Origin: Streptomyces marinisediminis
GTDB lineage: Bacteria; Actinomycetota; Actinomycetes; Streptomycetales; Streptomycetaceae
Assembly (NCBI RefSeq): GCF_026262575.1
Contig: NZ_JAPKFL010000003.1
Span: 186,001-250,000, forward strand
Length of the DNA stretch: 64,000 nucleotides
Reading direction: 5' to 3'
Shown here: piece by piece, positions 62,670 through 64,000 of the stretch
Position numbering within the stretch: position 1 is the stretch's first letter
Layout of the letters: every line of letters starts with the position of its first letter
The notes under the pieces: generated by a model
Database searches by the model: none
The model's input: the letters and a program-made list of their open reading frames with translations, nothing else
Told to the model about the DNA's origin: nothing
Position numbers and translations under genes: made by a program

Positions 62670-63480
62670 CGAACTCGCGCAGGATCGCGTCGGCCAGCCG
62701 CTCGTCGCCCTCGACCTTCACCCGGTCGGCCACCGCCTGCGGACGCACGCGGCCGCAGGCGAGGCGCACGTACGTCTCCCAGTCCAGCCCGAACGTCACC
62801 GCCGGACCGAGTGAGGGGCTGCCGTTGACCGAGCCGTTGCCGTTCTCGTCCACCCGCACCGTGCGCATGAACTCCACCGGACCGTGCACGTCGAAGACCA
62901 CCGCCGAGCGCGCGGGCGCCGAGGCCCGTTCGGCGACGACCTCCGGCAGCGCCTCGATCAGCACGTCCCGCGCCACGTACGCCCCCGGCCCGTCCAGGTT
63001 GCCCGGCTCGCCCAGCGCCCGCCGCAGGTCCTGCTCGTGCACCCACACGTCGAACGCGCGCTCCCGCAGCATCGCCTCCAACGTGATCTCGTGGCCCAGC
63101 GGGTGACGCAGCGTCCGCTCCGGGCCGCGCTTCTCGTTGCGCAACTGCCGGGCCCGCCGGATGATCGTGTACTCCAGCTCGGCCGTCATCTCCGCACCCG
63201 TGTGGTGCCGCCGCACGTCGACCTGGACCTCCATGCGGCGGCTCGTCTCGTCCGTGACGTGGTAGAGGTCGCGCGGCAGGGTGTGGATCGGCCGCGGGTC
63301 GCCCAGCAGCTCGCACTCCAGGCCGATGACGTGCGAGACGACGTCCCGCACCGACCAGCCGGGACACGCCGTGGCGCGGTTCCACCCGCTCTCCGGGAGC
63401 GGCTGCACGAGCGCGGATATCGCCTCGATCGAGTGAGTCCAGGAGTCGACGTAGGGCTGAAGGCTCGGGTGATCGGTCAC
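62656..63480 (-). CDS. Mycothiol-dependent maleylpyruvate isomerase-like (DinB-fold) protein
   Basis: 274 aa. N-terminal DinB-like helical bundle: WNRATACPGWSVRDVVSHVI is the signature (the His binds metal), and later MLRERAFDVWVHEQDLRRAL carries the other HxxxH-type residues. The C-terminal domain (VTFGLDWETYVRLACGR) is the MDMPI C-terminal type. These enzymes use mycothiol as a cofactor for isomerisation or detoxification in Actinobacteria; substrate unknown. GTG 63480 follows GAGGGG. Confidence 0.85.
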   Translation of the reverse strand: MTDHPSLQPYVDSWTHSIEAISALVQPLPESGWNRATACPGWSVRDVVSHVIGLECELLGDPRPIHTLPRDLYHVTDETSRRMEVQVDVRRHHTGAEMTAELEYTIIRRARQLRNEKRGPERTLRHPLGHEITLEAMLRERAFDVWVHEQDLRRALGEPGNLDGPGAYVARDVLIEALPEVVAERASAPARSAVVFDVHGPVEFMRTVRVDENGNGSVNGSPSLGPAVTFGLDWETYVRLACGRVRPQAVADRVKVEGDERLADAILREFAVTP

Positions 63481-63645
63481 GGGACCCCTCGTGGGACGGA
63501 ACGGTACGGAGCTTTCGCGGGCGGGTGCCCTTCAAGTTAGTCTGCGCACGGGCAGCCGGGCACCGCTTTTGGGTGACGATCGTAGGCGTATCGGCATACG
63601 GTGCGGCGCCCGGAGCGGACGCGAGCAGCGAAGGAGGTCCTCCCG

Positions 63646-64000
63646 GTGCGAGCAGCACTGATCCAGATCGGTGTCGATCAGGACGAGCCGGTCGATTCCC
63701 GCCGCGACAGGGCGGCTTCCCTGGTGCGTCGGCAGACCGAGGCCGACCTCGTGGTGCTGCCCGAGCTGTGGTCCGTCGGCGCCTTCGCCTTCGACCGCTT
63801 CGAGGCCGAGGCCGAGCCCGTGCCCGGCGGGCCGACGGTCCAGGCCATGGCCGACGCCGCCCGCGCGGCCCACGTGTGGCTGCACGCGGGGTCCGTCGTC
63901 GAGCGCGCCATCGACGGCGCGCTCTACAACACCTCCCTCGTCTTCTCCCCCGAGGGCCAGCTCACCGCCACCTACCGCAAGATCCACCGCTTCGGCTTCG
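63646..64000 (+). CDS. Carbon-nitrogen hydrolase (nitrilase superfamily), N-terminal part
   Basis: About 118 residues before the window ends. LVVLPELWSVGAFAFDRF contains the catalytic Glu, YNTSLVFSPEGQL precedes the catalytic Lys in ATYRKIHRFGF; the Cys lies beyond the window. Members cut amide or nitrile C-N bonds, with omega-amidase or carbamoyl-putrescine-type activities common in Streptomyces. GTG 63646 has AAGGAGG eight bases upstream. It is divergent from the isomerase-like gene by 165 bases. Confidence 0.88.
   Translation, partial: MRAALIQIGVDQDEPVDSRRDRAASLVRRQTEADLVVLPELWSVGAFAFDRFEAEAEPVPGGPTVQAMADAARAAHVWLHAGSVVERAIDGALYNTSLVFSPEGQLTATYRKIHRFGF

Noticed and set aside
1..64000. tRNA/rRNA genes, insertion sequences, prophage genes
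   Set aside because: No cloverleaf-like or rRNA-like sequence, no transposase or integrase frame, and no flanking repeats seen.

Overview
The window is very GC-rich, with NNG/NNC codon usage, many GTG starts, GTGA/ATGA start-stop overlaps, Streptomyces-type -10 boxes (TANNNT) and a single bldA-type TTA codon. It carries mycothiol-type, proteasome-activator, WhiJ/DUF397-type and duplicated branched-chain ketoacid dehydrogenase genes. All of this points to the chromosome of a Streptomyces or close relative. I see no tRNA, rRNA, CRISPR array, insertion sequence or prophage. There are 60 supported protein genes; the first (cobF) and last (a carbon-nitrogen hydrolase) run off the ends.

Layout. 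1-8.5 kb: cobF fragment, then the B12-dependent methylmalonyl-CoA mutase operon mutA-mutB-meaB, an azoreductase divergent from its likely HxlR regulator, a J-domain protein and a rhodanese. 8.6-12.2 kb: the five-gene phenylacetyl-CoA epoxidase operon paaABCDE (minus strand). 12.4-14.7 kb: DUF5819/HTTM membrane pair. 14.7-24.4 kb: an accessory block that looks like a conflict or immune signalling island. It has a SLOG-type protein with membrane helices and a small protein ending in an amyloid-signalling-like motif. Convergent to these is a four-gene translationally coupled operon encoding a TIR protein, a MoxR-type AAA ATPase, a degenerate vWA protein and a 1478-residue protein with two NTPase modules plus TPRs. 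24.7-30 kb: M23 peptidase-like protein, Nudix, Rrf2 regulator with a divergent NAD(P)-binding protein, and a WhiJ-like regulator with two duplicated DUF397 genes and two small divergent genes. 30-35.6 kb: UvrA-like ATPase, CYP152-type P450, lipoprotein, SpoU-type RNA methyltransferase.

35.6-39.7 kb: divergent paaN and paaH, with paaR (TetR) behind paaH. 40.2-44.5 kb: bkdR (Lrp) divergent from a first ketoacid dehydrogenase operon (E1alpha, E1beta, E2). 44.5-50 kb: MobA-like/DUF6457 fusion, moeA, a TrkA-N K+ channel, quinone oxidoreductase, a Pro-rich surface protein. 50.5-55 kb: proteasome activator bpa and a second E1alpha/E1beta/E2 operon. 55-64 kb: NarL-type response regulator, two divergent Ser/Thr kinases, GntR-MFS operon, a mycothiol-dependent-isomerase-like protein and a nitrilase-family hydrolase.

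How the parts connect. The paa genes are split into two loci, but a palindrome ACCGNNCRNNCGGT sits upstream of paaA, between paaN and paaH, and also between bkdR and the first bkd operon. This suggests one PaaR regulon that may reach ketoacid oxidation. Phenylacetate and branched-chain ketoacid breakdown feed acetyl-, propionyl- and succinyl-CoA, and propionyl-CoA carbon enters the TCA cycle through the mutase at the start of the window. About ten genes have a -10 hexamer six to eight bases before the start codon, so they are probably leaderless. The most notable region is the TIR/MoxR/vWA/NTPase-TPR island: its TIR gene holds the only in-frame TTA codon I found, and the first NTPase module has lost its Walker A lysine.
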